From NCBI GenBank assembly GCA_021018815.1, contig JAITYX010000066.1, forward strand, positions 1,674,001 through 1,738,000: a DNA stretch of 64,000 bases, in the 5' to 3' direction. The translations under genes were made by a program, and so were the position numbers. Within the stretch, counting starts at the first letter, position 1, and every line of letters begins with the position of its first letter. Origin of the DNA: Talinum fruticosum. Taxonomy: Eukaryota; Streptophyta; Magnoliopsida; Caryophyllales; Talinaceae. This document shows, one piece after another, positions 31,591-44,100 of the stretch. The notes beneath the pieces were generated by a model that saw only the letters and a list, made by a program, of their open reading frames with translations, did no database searches and was not told the DNA's origin.

Positions 31591-33990
31591 ATTGTCTCGA
31601 TTAAAAAAGAATATATGAACATAATTTTTGATTCAAAATCAAAATCTCTGGCTTGACTTGTAGTTTTTATACCTTCTATAAAAGGATCCCAATATACATC
31701 AATATTGGGATCAAGGAAAAAGATCGAAACAAAATTCTACCCCTAAAATAAAGTAGGCCCCAAATAATCCAAAAGCTAAGACCAAGGAAATCACCCAAAA
31801 AATGCATAACATAAAAGGCAGAGCTAATAAAACTAACTGAATTTCCACTATAAGGCATCTAATTTGAATAAAACCACCTTGCAGATATTGAAATATAATG
31901 TTTTTGTTAAATCCCAGTGAGCAATGATAAAAAATAACTTGTAAAATACTCCAGCCAGGCACATACACCGTAATTAGCATTACAAAAAAATTGACAAGAA
32001 ATACTAAAACCATCTTCTCAGAACAAACCAAAATATAATCAAAAGGCAGCTAGATAGAAACAAATTGCATAGCAATAGTCGGGCCCTTTCCAAGGTGGTC
32101 GGATAAAGAGCCTTGGGAAGTTCAGGTGAACCTAAACATCCTCTCGCCCGTAAAAATACATCATATACCATACAAAAATTGAATGTCAAATGGATACAAT
32201 CTTGAACTTGAGTAGATAAGGACCTCAACATGATCTTCTCCATAACCCTTAGGGTATTCCTCATACATGTGTATTCAGGCTTATAACAAACATCTGCTGC
32301 AGAAGAACACTATCATAAATCAAACGCCTTTTAACATAAGATTGGTTAAATCCCAAACAACAATTGCTAAACAGGACCTGCGAACTAAATCGAGTGCAAC
32401 CATGAGATACAACCCATGTCATAAAAACATAGTTGACAATTATCACAGTCTCTAACCAAAAACATCCCTTATCCAACCCCATAAATAACAAAAAATAAAA
32501 GCAAAGAGCAACCAAATAGAAACAACTTGCATATCAAAAATCGGGCCTTTTTGGGGTGGTCGGAATAAAAGCCTTGGGAAATTCAGGTGATCCTGAACCT
32601 CCTCTCACCCATAAGAAGACATCACAAACTATCAAAATAGAGAACAACAGTTGATAGTCCCACTGGACTTGAAGCGAAAGTGTCAATCCATCCAACAACC
32701 TTCCGAGTCCATGCCAAGTTGCACCTTCTTGCACCTGGAACTGTACACTCCAACCAATTCAGTCTCGACTTGCAACCAAAAACCAAAGAGATAAACAAAA
32801 GGAAAAGGGTAAGTCAATGGAATAGACAAACAATCCAATCCCGAAGCAAAGACCAAAAGCAAGCAATAAAACTCCATAAATAATCAAATCACACTCAAAA
32901 CCAATAATAGAGTTTGTCAAAAATATAGTCTCAGGAACACAAGTTATCTCATCATCGAATTTCAATGTACTAGGAGGCACAACTGAAACTGGCTTCCAAC
33001 CCAGAAAGAGGGCAACACAATATAACATCAACGCTACCATAGTAACAAGAGTGCATGAAAACAAATCTGCCCAGGCAGAAGATAAACATAAACGAAGCAA
33101 TCAAACTCACAAAACTGAATTTGGAATCTCACATAAGTCAACATTAAAAAACATTGCCATATCAGCTTCTTAACGACTAGCATTTTGCCAAGAAAAATAA
33201 CATGATAACAGTACAGGCACAAATTCGAAAAGAGGGAATGACAGGGAAGAAGCAAAGCAGATAAAGAAAGAAAGGAAGAGAAAACAAAGAGTAAGTAAAG
33301 GAATTCGTACCTCTGTGGACACCAAAACAACGAAAAGGCCAAGATAATTACTAGGCAAAATTCCAGAGAAATAGCTTGAAGGACGGCGAAAGCTGAATCT
33401 CGCTGCAGAAGACTAACTTTGGGTGAAAAAGCAATTGTCCAAGTCTATAGATGCGTCTGATTGGAGAGAAGTAGACAAGGAAGAAGAACCTAACCAGATC
33501 GAGAACAAATACTACAAAGTAGACTATCAGTGGTTCCACCCCAACCAATTAGCCGCCATATAGATGTAAACAATAGATCTTGGTGCTCAACAGTTGAAAA
33601 TTGACAAAAAAGTGAATACATAAACAACAATGATATGACCAAAGTACAAATTAAACCCACAAGGAGCCGAAATTGAGGACGCTAAATCGACATCACATTC
33701 AAGGATGGAGCAATTGAACAGAGATCCACTAAAAATGAACTCAATCAAACCATGGGGTTGGTGAATTTTACGGACTTGGTCTGAACTGGGGTTCTAAAGG
33801 AGACCGAAAGAAAGGGAACGAAGGAGGGGATGAAAACAGATTATGAAGAACTTAGTCAAACACAGAGAAATGGCTGAAGATGAGAAAATGAGCCGATGGA
33901 GACCATAGCAATGGAACAAGAAGGTTGCAGAAGCGGCTGAGAAGAGGTGCTGAACGTGTTAGAGCAAAGGATATATATATATATAAAAGA
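31591..33990 (-). other. Region upstream of LINE-1, with a diverged 462-bp duplication
   Basis: No recognisable protein. Two related blocks (32081-32200 and 32543-32670, offset 462 bp) share GTGGTCGGA, AGCCTTGGGAA, TTCAGGTGA and CCTCTC. Both encode a VFLxxRGGxGSPExPKA-like peptide on the minus strand. A TATA-like TTTTATATATATATATCC lies at about 33968-33988 on the minus strand, followed by a pyrimidine-rich leader. It may be the LINE 5' region with repeated promoter units, or an unrelated transcribed sequence. Confidence 0.35.
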
Positions 33991-34172
33991 GATGCTCCAT
34001 CTCTTCCTAAAATTGGGAGGCTTAAAACAAACAAAATTACCAGGCATTTATTAAGTACTAGAAGATGTTTCCCCACCCTTGACTTTCTAGATTTGCACTT
34101 TGTTTTTCTTATTCATAAATTCTACTTATTATTTAACATATACCAACCAATAAAAGTGTACATTAAGAGCTT

Positions 34173-35106
34173 GTTTGGTTGGATGTAATCAAAGTGGTAA
34201 TGCAATCAAATTGGTAATGGTGATTACGTTATCATATGTGGTTACAACTTTGTAATGCAATCGAAATTACATTGTAATCACATTAACCTCTATCTATGCA
34301 ATTATAATTACTTGAACATTTACTAAACAATCATGATTACATTTATCTTTGTGATCAAATTTTAACACACTTCCAATAATTCTTAAGAGAAAATTTTAAC
34401 TTTAATATTTTGGATTTAAAATTTAAATATTCAATTAAAAAGATAAAAGAAGCTTAAATTAAAATTTTTAAATCAATTTTTTTTACTTGTTAACACTTAT
34501 TTTTAATTCAATAAATATTTATCATAAATAAAATAATTTTAATTTTTTTATCCATGAAAAAAATTTAAAATTTAATTATATGGTAGAAGAGATTAAAAAA
34601 ACTCAAATATAAATTTAGAGTTTAAAATTTTGTTATATCTTCACTACGATAAACATTTATTACCACTAGAATAATCCAATTGATTTTTTTGCCAAAAAAA
34701 AATTTAAAATTAGGAAATATGATATAAAAGATTAAAAAAATCTCAAATATGATTTTGAATTTAAAATATTTTCGTGTGGATAACATTTATGTTTATTACT
34801 ATATTTATTGTTATTAGAATAATATAGTTTATATTTTCAATAAAATTTGATTATTTGATAGAAAATATTTTTAAAAGCTCAAAACTAAATATATAACTCA
34901 AATTTTTATTTAGATAGCATTTATCTCCATCACAACAATTTAATTACTAACTTTTGTCATTTAAATAATCCATTACCACTGTGATTACATTACACTTTTT
35001 ATATAACCAAACATAATAATGTAATTGTTGTCCCATTACATTGCATATTTAATTATATTACATAATTGATTACACTACTACCCTATTATATTATATCCAA
35101 CCAAAC
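34173..35106. mobile_element. MITE-like element upstream of LPAT
   Basis: About 934 bp, very A/T-rich, bounded by inverted GTTTGGTTGGAT(G/A)TAAT (34173-34189 and 35090-35106; 16 of 17 match). Inner parts are also related (GTGGTAATG...GATTAC on the left, CATTACCACTGTGATTAC on the right). No transposase ORF. No clear target duplication seen, so the superfamily is open. Confidence 0.7.
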
Positions 35107-35459
35107 GTCACATAAATGAACATCTAAAAATATTGTAGATAAGTGCTTGCTTAGTAGCACTGGCCACTTTTTCTGTCCTTCCCCACTGCTTTTTTTTTTT
35201 TTTTTTTCTGACGTCAATTCTTATAAGGTTTACCTAACAAATTACTTGCCCACCACCCAAACACAAAAAACAAAAAAAAAAATGGGAAGATCATTCAAAG
35301 TTGGCAGGAATAGATGGAAGTAAAACAGAACTCTGAAGCGAGATCCGATCATTAAATGGTCGGTATTTTTCATTTAACCTGCTTTAAACGACGTCGTCGG
35401 AATACCATCCGCATCAGCGATTCAAAGTTCAAACAATTATCTTGATATTGTATTTTTGG
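35107..35459 (+). promoter_or_regulatory. Probable LPAT promoter region
   Basis: Between the MITE and the first exon. Contains a T18 run (35190-35207), a perfect TGACGTCA palindrome at 35209-35216 and ACGACGTCGT at 35388-35397, both with the ACGT core bound by plant bZIP factors. No strong TATA box near 35430; CTTATAAG at 35219 is weak. The gene may be TATA-less. Confidence 0.5.
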
Positions 35460-35598
35460 GGGCGGGGAGTGGAGGAGAGAGATAGAAAGCGACTTGTAAG
35501 CAGCAGAACAGAGGCGACTTTTTAGAGAGAGAAATTGAGAAAGAGAGAGGAAGGGGGGAATGGGGTTGGCGGTGAAGAAAAGGCTGAAGAGTGAGGAG
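35460..35598 (+). other. LPAT untranslated first exon
   Basis: A GA-rich leader (GAGAGAGATAGAAAGC and AAGAGAGAGGAAGG) ending at GAGGAG|gtgagg, a good plant splice donor at 35599. Joins the acceptor at 37488. The start is estimated; no transcript data are available. Intron 1 is about 1890 bp with no clear feature. Confidence 0.55.
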
Positions 35599-37496
35599 GT
35601 GAGGTGACTATTAGATCTTTATTAATTGCTTCTTTCAATTATGAGTTTATTTAGAATAATTCTTTGATTTAATTTGGAGGTGGCGATACTGTTTCTGATG
35701 TATTAGACTGTAAAAATCGAGTGGTTCTTGTTTGAATTCTGAAGAATTTAATGCAAGAATGAAAAAGCATTAGAAAATTCTGAAATTACGAGTTCATATT
35801 GTTGAATTTTGGTCCAGCGTGTATTGCTCTCTGTGTATGGGGTCGTTGGTATGAATTGTTGTGATTGTTCATGCATTGCCTTCTGTTGGTATAATTGATA
35901 AAGTGTGTTCAATGTTGAGGTTGGAGTTCTGGTTGAAAGTAGATTGAAAATTGGGTTTGTGGGTAGGCTATAATTAATGTTTTTACTTCGTTAGAACCAT
36001 CAATTGGATCTTCATTCAGCAGGATTCGGTGACATTGGTATGAAGTAGAGGAAAAATTGGCAGTACATAGCCCTCTTTTAGTTGATTTGACAAATGTCTT
36101 TTCATGGAATGTGGGGCGAGATTTCATGCAATTAGTTAGTTCATGAATCATATAAAGTCATAATGTATTGTTGATGCATAGATGTGTCTTGAAAGGAATT
36201 GATGTTTGTGGATTGTAGTGCTCTTACAGTTTATGGATTGTAGTTTAGTATGTGCTAAAGAGCTAGTGCTCCTCAAGTAGGCAATTTGCTCTTTAATCCC
36301 TTGACTTAGGGTCATAGAACATTTGGCATGCTCAGTCTTACTCTTGGTTGAGTTGCCCGGATTTAGGGCTTGGATTGTAGTGAATTAAAGCAAATTGCCT
36401 TTCTAAACTTCCTCTGCTTCCTTTTCATGGAGTAGTAGGTAGTCAATGGTTTCTAAATCTAGGGTCTACTGAACCTGTCCCTCTATAATTTTGCAATTCA
36501 ACAAAATTTAAGGGTAAAATTGCTACATGAGACCCCCTCATACCCAGGTTGGTGGTGGGACTTTCGGGTATGGATTTGGATTTTGGTGATGCTTAAATAG
36601 TTCATAGGAACAATAAAAAATCAAGTCCTGTGCGCAATTAGAAACTGATTTATTGATTAGGAGATTCTTTGTTCATAAGAGAAATCCACTTTCGTAGTTT
36701 TGGTTTTTGTTTTGTGTCATGTGTCTATAACCAAGAAATGACGTCGAAGTCTGATTTTATACGTGTTGAATTTCTGGTTAAATGTATATTATTGAGAAAT
36801 TCTCATGACCCTGTTTCCTGTTATGAGCTATCGTTACTGGAAAACACAAATTTTTAAGCCTGGTGGACTTGGAACAACATGAGTATGTGAAATGTGCATC
36901 AGCCCTTGGCTCATCTCTAAAGATGAACTGAAATGTGTGACTGTGTTTCCATTTGGGACCATTGGTCTTGTATTATAGGTTATGTCAAGGAAAGAACCAC
37001 ATCTGCATGTGGGTTGAACAGTCTTGAAAATAATTGCATGAATTGTGCAATTGCTCTACAAATTACAAGTTTCAGTCTGATAATTTATGTTATAAGGGCA
37101 TGAGAAATACTGCCAGATAAGACTGCTTTGTGTGGGAGGTTGCTTTAAGAGCTTCATACCATTCATTCCCATATAACTAACTATTTTGACCAGTGACTGT
37201 CAGTTGATATTCTCTTTGTTTGCTGTTTATTTCTTTTGGTTTCATTTAGATTTGAGCTCGCGAGGTGGCCTCTGTCGCATTTTTTCAGGGCTTGTCCTGG
37301 AATTGTCTGATTCTCTTCTTTTCAAGTAATCAACCCTAATTTCATTTTCTTAACCATTCTGTTCCTGATAAATTTTCTTTATTTTAATCTTGTTATTGTC
37401 TTATGAACATTGAGAAAAATTAATCCTTTTTCTTAAATATTAGAAAATCTAATGACATTCAAATGTGCTGTACTTTCTTCAAATGCAGTTATACTG
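35560..37496 (+). promoter_or_regulatory. Upstream ORF 1 spanning intron 1
   Basis: ATG at 35560 followed by 13 codons to the splice donor; after splicing to 37489 it ends with two more codons and TGA, 15 residues in total (MGLAVKKRLKSEE plus LY). It would be met by ribosomes before the LPAT start. Confidence 0.45.
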
Positions 37497-37499
37497 AAG

Positions 37500-37511
37500 A
37501 TGAAGGTTTAG
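37500..37511 (+). promoter_or_regulatory. Upstream ORF 2, three codons
   Basis: ATG AAG GTT TAG, ending 17 bases before the LPAT ATG at 37529. Confidence 0.5.
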
Positions 37512-37528
37512 AAATTTAAAGCTTGAAG

Positions 37529-38100
37529 ATGGAAGTTGGCAAGCCTGTTAGATCTGAAAATAAACCAAAGCACCATCCTATGACCCCTTTTCGGGTTTTA
37601 AGGGGTTTGATATGTTTAGTGGTGCTTCTTTCCACAGCATTTACATTTCTTGTGTTCTTTGCACCTCCTGCAGCTGTCTTATTGCGGCTTTTCAGTATCC
37701 ATTATAGTAGGAAAGCTGCATCAGTTCTGTTTGGTCTTTGGCTGGCATTGTGGCCCTTTCTATTTGAGAAGATAAACAAAACTAAAGTCATCTTCTCTGG
37801 AGAGCATGTCCCTGCTGGGGAGCGTGTCTTGCTTATTGCGAATCATCGAACAGAGGTTGATTGGATGTATTTATGGGACCTTGCACTGAGGAAAGGACGC
37901 CTGGGCTACATCAAATACATTCTAAAAAATAGTTTAATGAAACTCCCTATCTTTGGTTGGGGATTTCACATTTTTGAGTTTATCCCTGTTGAAAGGAAGT
38001 GGGAAGCTGATGAGCCGATCATGAACCAAATGCTTTTGACATTCACTAATTCCCATGACCCCTTATGGCTTGCACTTTTCCCTGAAGGAACAGATTTCAC
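37529..38100 (+). CDS. LPAT: LPAT coding exon 1
   Basis: Codes residues 1-190 and the first two bases of codon 191. Donor at GATTTCAC|gtaata. Carries the N-terminal membrane segments and both acyltransferase motifs. Confidence 0.93.
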
Positions 38101-41100
38101 GTAATATCTCGTATTTCTTCTTCTACAAATTACTGTTTGTGCTCTGTATTGGTGGCTGTCATAATTTTTTATTTTTATTTTTTATGGTAGAGTTAGCTAG
38201 TGGCTTTTTGGGTTGATGAGTAGGGTGGTACTGCAGTTGATCATTGTCATTATATTCATGGCATGCGAAAAAATCCTAAATCAAACCAATACTTTAGAAC
38301 CATGCTTAGGTGTGTATTGGATAAAAATTTTTGGTGTCTAGCCTGTAATATTATCCACTCTCTGCCTTCTGATAAGTAGAAATTTAAGAACTTGTTTAAT
38401 GTTGCCAACTGTCTAGCCTGCTAGTTAGTACAACTGTTTCTCTTGCTGTGTAGTTCATTAACTGAAGAAGTTAACTGTTTTAGTTCTTTGGCAGAGAGGA
38501 GAAGTGCGAACGAAGTCGAAAATTTGCTGCTGAGAATGGGTTTCCTGTGTTGAGTAATGTTTTGCTTCCTAAAATCAAGGGCTTTTGGGCTTGTTTGGAC
38601 ACTCTTAGAAGCTCCTTGGATGCAGGTTTGTCTCTTGTTCAATAATTGCCCTGATACTTATGTTGATAGCCTTATGTTCATATCTCAAATTTCAATACTT
38701 TATTCGTGCTTCAAAATAGCTTTTGTTTATCCCGTCAATTTCATCTTCTCATACCTACTTCAAAATCACTAGGCAAGACAATGACTATGGAAATAAGACT
38801 GGGGTGACACTTTTGTGAAGTCCTCATAGCCATTCTTGTTTGAATGGACATTGTGTAATGTGAAATAAGTCTTAAGGTTTGCAAAGTCAGTTGGTAGTGG
38901 CCAAGAGGTCAATAGAGAGCTTTTCAACATCATGAGGATTGCTAGGACGATTACTGTGTTAGTGGTCGTCTCTAGTGCTTCTTCACAAAGTGATCGTCTC
39001 TAGTGCTTCTTCACAAAGTGATCGTCCTAGTCTATTCATGCATGTAAAAGTTGTAATGAGTGAACATGCTTTTCAAGACATCCATAAAATTGGATGCTAA
39101 AAATTAGAGTGTAAAATAGGAACTATAATCACTTGGTGTTCCTTGAAAATGACTATGGACTGCTACTACTTTTGTAATGAGGAAATAGCTCCTGTCCTGC
39201 TGGCCTATTGTCTTTCTTTTTGAGGATGATGTTACCTTGTTACCGGCATCCATCTTCATTAAATTCTTGTTTTTCTAGAATACTTAATGACTTCGTTTGC
39301 CTGTAGTTGTTTACCAGCAGTATAAACCTCCTTATTTATGCTTTTCAACCTTGCTAGTTGCTAATCATTTTGAGACCATATTGTAATCTCAACATTGTAT
39401 ACTTTTCCTTGTTTACTTTTCTTTTATTTTTTTCTTAGTCCTTTGTATTATAGAAATTTGAACAGATATATCTGTTGATAAATGAACAGATATCTTTGTT
39501 GACAAGTGAACAGATAGATGTATACAACGTTAAAAAATAGATAAAATCGCAAACTACTTTCTTTTAAAAATATTCCCATGCTATTGCCTTTTTAAATATG
39601 TTAATGATGCATGTGAAACTTTTGAAGAAGTGATGATAGACATGATTAACATCCTTATAGGTTTTTTCCTCTGGAAAACGCTAGTTCATTCCACCATCAA
39701 GCACCCTATTAAAATCAGGGTCTTACAATCACTATGTCAGCATGTTTCAATCTATCATTACATCACATAATTTCTCCGACTTGCAAAATTTTTTCCGATT
39801 TTGCTGAGAAAATGCAGTGTGCTTGTTATATATCCTCCTTGATTGTTGTGACCAACTTCCCAGCATCCGGTTTTTAATTTTTGAAGATGACGGGATTCCT
39901 CAGCACCCACATTCTATAGTCCTTAGCAGCAAAAACAACTCTGTAAAGGCCAAAAGTTTTGCCTCCTTGCTTGGTCATTCATAGTTTTTGTTTTAAAGAA
40001 ATTTTCAGCCATTGCAAAATTTGCAGTCTCACTTATGTTGCAAAGTTGCAAGAGAACATCAAATGTTCTTGAGTCTTCTATCTTTCTGGCTTAAAGAGCA
40101 CTCAACCTTGATATGAGGGATGCACTTTGCCAGCTTCCAAGTGTAGCTTATTGGGCATGATATGCTGCATAATGATTGAATGTGTGGGTATATTTACTAT
40201 TTGACACCAGATCAGGCCACCATACTTTCTGGCTTTTCCGCAAACCCAATTGTATCCATTTTTTGGAAGAATATACAACATTACTACCATAAATCCTACT
40301 ATTATTCTGATAACTAGAGGCAAAAGTAGCTTTAAAATTATTGATCTTCCTCCAATACCAATAGTCAACTGGCACTACATATTTCAACAAGTTGTGCCTC
40401 TTTAAGTACTGTACATGGAACCATTTTACCCATAATGTATCTTTCTTGGCAGCTATAAGCCATACATGTTAATAATTAGGGACTTATTCAATTCCCCAAA
40501 ACCCTCAGCCCTAAACCTCGGCTTTTTGGTTGACATTCCAAGCTACTAGAGGCCTTCCTTTATAAATTTCTTCATAGCTCGATACTAATATCCTGCACAA
40601 TCCCTTTGCAACCAAATCACCAACCGTATTCCATCTACTCTTGAAGAAACTACTTGAGTAACCATCATGATTTTTGAGCTCAGGATGGGAAAAATCGCCT
40701 CTTCGGTATCTGCTGCTGTAAAAGGGTTACAGAGATGGACCTGCTGTTCCAAAGAGATTATTGCCATATTCAAAAATATTCCCAGGGAAATTTATCTTGT
40801 CATCATCATGATCCCCCAGCATTCCTTTGAAAAATCAACCATTTGTTCATCAACTGCATCCTTGTCTTCAAATCTCTCAGCAGTAAAGCAAATTTACATG
40901 AGTGGCCAGTTTTCTTTTGCTTTTCAGCAGCAATGAAAAATTTAGTTTATTGATTATCAGAAGGGTCAGTCCCTTCTGGTCTGTTCTGCAATTAACCTCA
41001 ATGATGCAGAGAGAATTTCAGGACATGCCTCCCTGCCCTGGACTTCAATTCAATGCAACTCTTGATTTAAGAGGTCCAACAGAACTCTCCTTTGTATATT

Positions 41101-44100
41101 GTTGTGCTTAGCTTTCAAGATGTCCCTTTGTTGATGTATGTTGCTATAATAATCTCTATTTAGAGCTTTCAGAGACTTCTTCAAAGCAGCTAGCTTGACT
41201 TACACATATGTCCTTGAATTTCTATTGAGAAAACTTCCTTCACAATTTCTTGATCCGGATGCTCTGTCCACTTATCACAAAATTTTAAAGGGCCTCCTTG
41301 ATGATTGTAATTTTGAATGGATAACACTATAGGGGAATGATCGGATGTTGCCCCTGGGATTCATTCAGCTTGTGTGTCCATAATTAACACCCATTCTGCA
41401 TTTATGAGGTATCAAGGATATTAATCTTACAAAATATTATGCTACCACTTTCATGCCTTGGCACGATGTATAAAAAAAATGCTCCACTGGAATGTGCCTT
41501 CCAATTCACAGGTATCAACACTCAAATCCCAAGGTCACTGATGTAACCTCTTTATCTCCAATTCCATCATTAAGATTAAGTAAACTATTAAAATATCAAC
41601 TTCACAGCAAGCTGGTGATATATGCTAGCCTACAGGGCACAGCTACTTCTGTAAAGTTGTTCTCTAGGTATCCTGATTGAAACAGTACACAAAAGTAACA
41701 TAAAGCTCTTACCAGGAGCATGGTTGCTGATTTTACAATGCTCATATTGTGCAGAGCTGGCGATAATATCCACAATTTATGTGCTTCAGGTCTCCACAGG
41801 AGTCACAGGATCCAGATCCTCCCATGGGATGATGATTGGTCTTTCATAAATCTCCCTCAGCCAAAAAACATTATATTGTCACAAATATTTTGATTCTGAC
41901 TTTAGTCTGTACCATAGCAAACACACTTACATTATTAGCTGAACAAAGGCCCTCACATCCTCTTGTTTATTGGGCCCCTTGAGTGCTCTCACCTTCCAAC
42001 ATAATTTACAGCTTCTGTGGGAAGCATCCAAAATCAACCTTATTGTTCCCATCCATAAGCTGCATCAAATTTTTGATTCTGACTTTAGTCTGTACCATAG
42101 CAAACACACTTACATTATTAGCTGAACAAAGGCCCTCACATCCTCTTGTTTATTGGGCCCCTTGAGTGCTCTCACCTTCCAACATAATTTACAGCTTCTG
42201 TGGGAAGCATCCAAAATCAACCTTATTGTTCCCATCCACAAGCTGCATCAAATTTTTCAAACTGCTCTGCAATTGCTGTATACGATCAATACTGCTACCT
42301 GTCATCTCTCTTTGACTGGAGATGGATCAACCAGCTTCTATTATCCCTTCTTGCTACTGTTACAAATCAATACTCATGTTTGATTTTGCTTTAAATTATG
42401 TTGTGGTTTGCTTGGGTTTTGAACTTCCGCCCTTTTGTTGTCTGTTTGGGTACCCGGACGTTCTGCTTAATGAGGACCCCTTCTCATCAACTATATCAAA
42501 TTTATCAGGATAGTTCCCATCATTCATTACTTCCGCAAGTAATCTAGAATATTTAACCTTTTCTTCTCCATTGTAAGCTTATTTGTTTCCAATGGTCTAC
42601 CAACTAGGTTGCCAAGCTTGCTTAATTAGATGAGCTCCAATATTCAGCATCCAAACCAGGGAGTTGTGTCCAAATGGGTAGTAGTTTCTGTTTTCTCTAT
42701 TAAGCACAAGATGCTCAGTCCATGCCTTCATGATCATTAGTTTTTCATCAGAGTAAATTCCTTTCTTTGAAAGTGTCTGGATCCTTAATGCTATGACATT
42801 TAACAAGGAATAAAATCCTCTCCATTGCAACAATTTTGTCAATATTGTTGTGGTCATTCTATATGCTATTTAGAAAGCCAGGCGTCACCTTAAATAGTAG
42901 ATTAGCTCCAAGAGCGGCAGCAAGGTAGAGTAGTCTTCCTGACTTCCAGTGCTCCATCTCAATGATTGATATATTGTAGTTCAAAAAAAAAAAAAAAAGA
43001 TATATTGTAGTTGATTGTGCACATGTAGTTCCATTAATCTGCATACATGGAACGTCGTTGAGTTCCATGCCTTCATCACTCACAATGAAGAGTTTGATTC
43101 TGGACTTACTGATTTAGGTCACCATATTCTGTATCTCATTGGAGTCTCACCAACCGTCTCCCATAATTAGATTAGATCCTGCATTTCCCACAGTTGGGCT
43201 GGGTTTTGAACTAGAGTCACTATTCTGTGGCTTCTCTGACCAATTTCTTTGTTACCCAATGCACCCTACATTGTCATATTTTCAGAATCCAAAATCTAAC
43301 CCCTATTCACACTTTTGCTGAAACATTAAGCCTTGTGCATTGCATGTGTTTAAAAGCTAGTTTTCAGTTATGCTTGTGTGTCAATGACAGAGGAGAGCAG
43401 AATAAACATTATGCATGCTTCAGTATCTTGGTTAATATCTGCATTTAGAAAAAGGGGAGGGGGCAGGGGAGAGACTATGTTCCATTTAGGTATAAGAAGT
43501 TGTAAGGAATATAAAATATTGTATATGACTTGATCAAAATGTTTTAATGTATTTTTATATTTGTGTTCGGCATATTTGTATTTTAATTTATGAATTTAAC
43601 GTAAAATTATAAAATTATAAAATTTGTATATTTGGTATAACAATTGCATGTCTGAGTTTGATGATTTGTTTTATTTTTATTTTTAGAAAAAAAGAAATTA
43701 TGTTTAATATTTATGAAAAGAGTTGTTATAGATGCATAGTTGAGTACATTTATTTCAAATTTGCATATTAAAGTCATTTTCAACTACGTATTACATGAAA
43801 AATTATTTATACATCAATAAAAATCTTTTCATAAATATCAAACATAATTTATTTTTTTCTTAAAAAAACAAATAATTAAACATGAATATATGCATTGGGC
43901 ATCACAAATATATAAATTTTATAATTTTATAAATTACATTAAATTCATAAACAAAAATACAAATATGTTGCACATAACCATAAAAATACACATATGACTA
44001 CGTCAAACATTTTTATCAAATAATATACAACATTTTCTATTATTTATGGCTTCTTACGACTCCTTACATTTTTTACAGCTCCTTACCACTTATGTTAAAT

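Larger units (their letters stand above)
39880..43130 (-). mobile_element. L1-type LINE (LINE-2) inside LPAT intron 3, internally deleted
   Basis: On the minus strand: a DUF4283-like ORF1 (about 42860-42490), endonuclease (about 42257-41220), the first part of reverse transcriptase (about 40990-40600), then directly the C-terminal connector and zinc-finger region (40590-40100). The catalytic core of the reverse transcriptase is missing. Opposite in orientation to LPAT. The exact ends and target duplication were not found. Confidence 0.8.

Noticed and set aside
37523..37528. In-frame TTG upstream of the LPAT ATG as a start
   Set aside because: Plant nuclear genes rarely start at TTG, and the ATG at 37529 gives the family's usual N-terminus.
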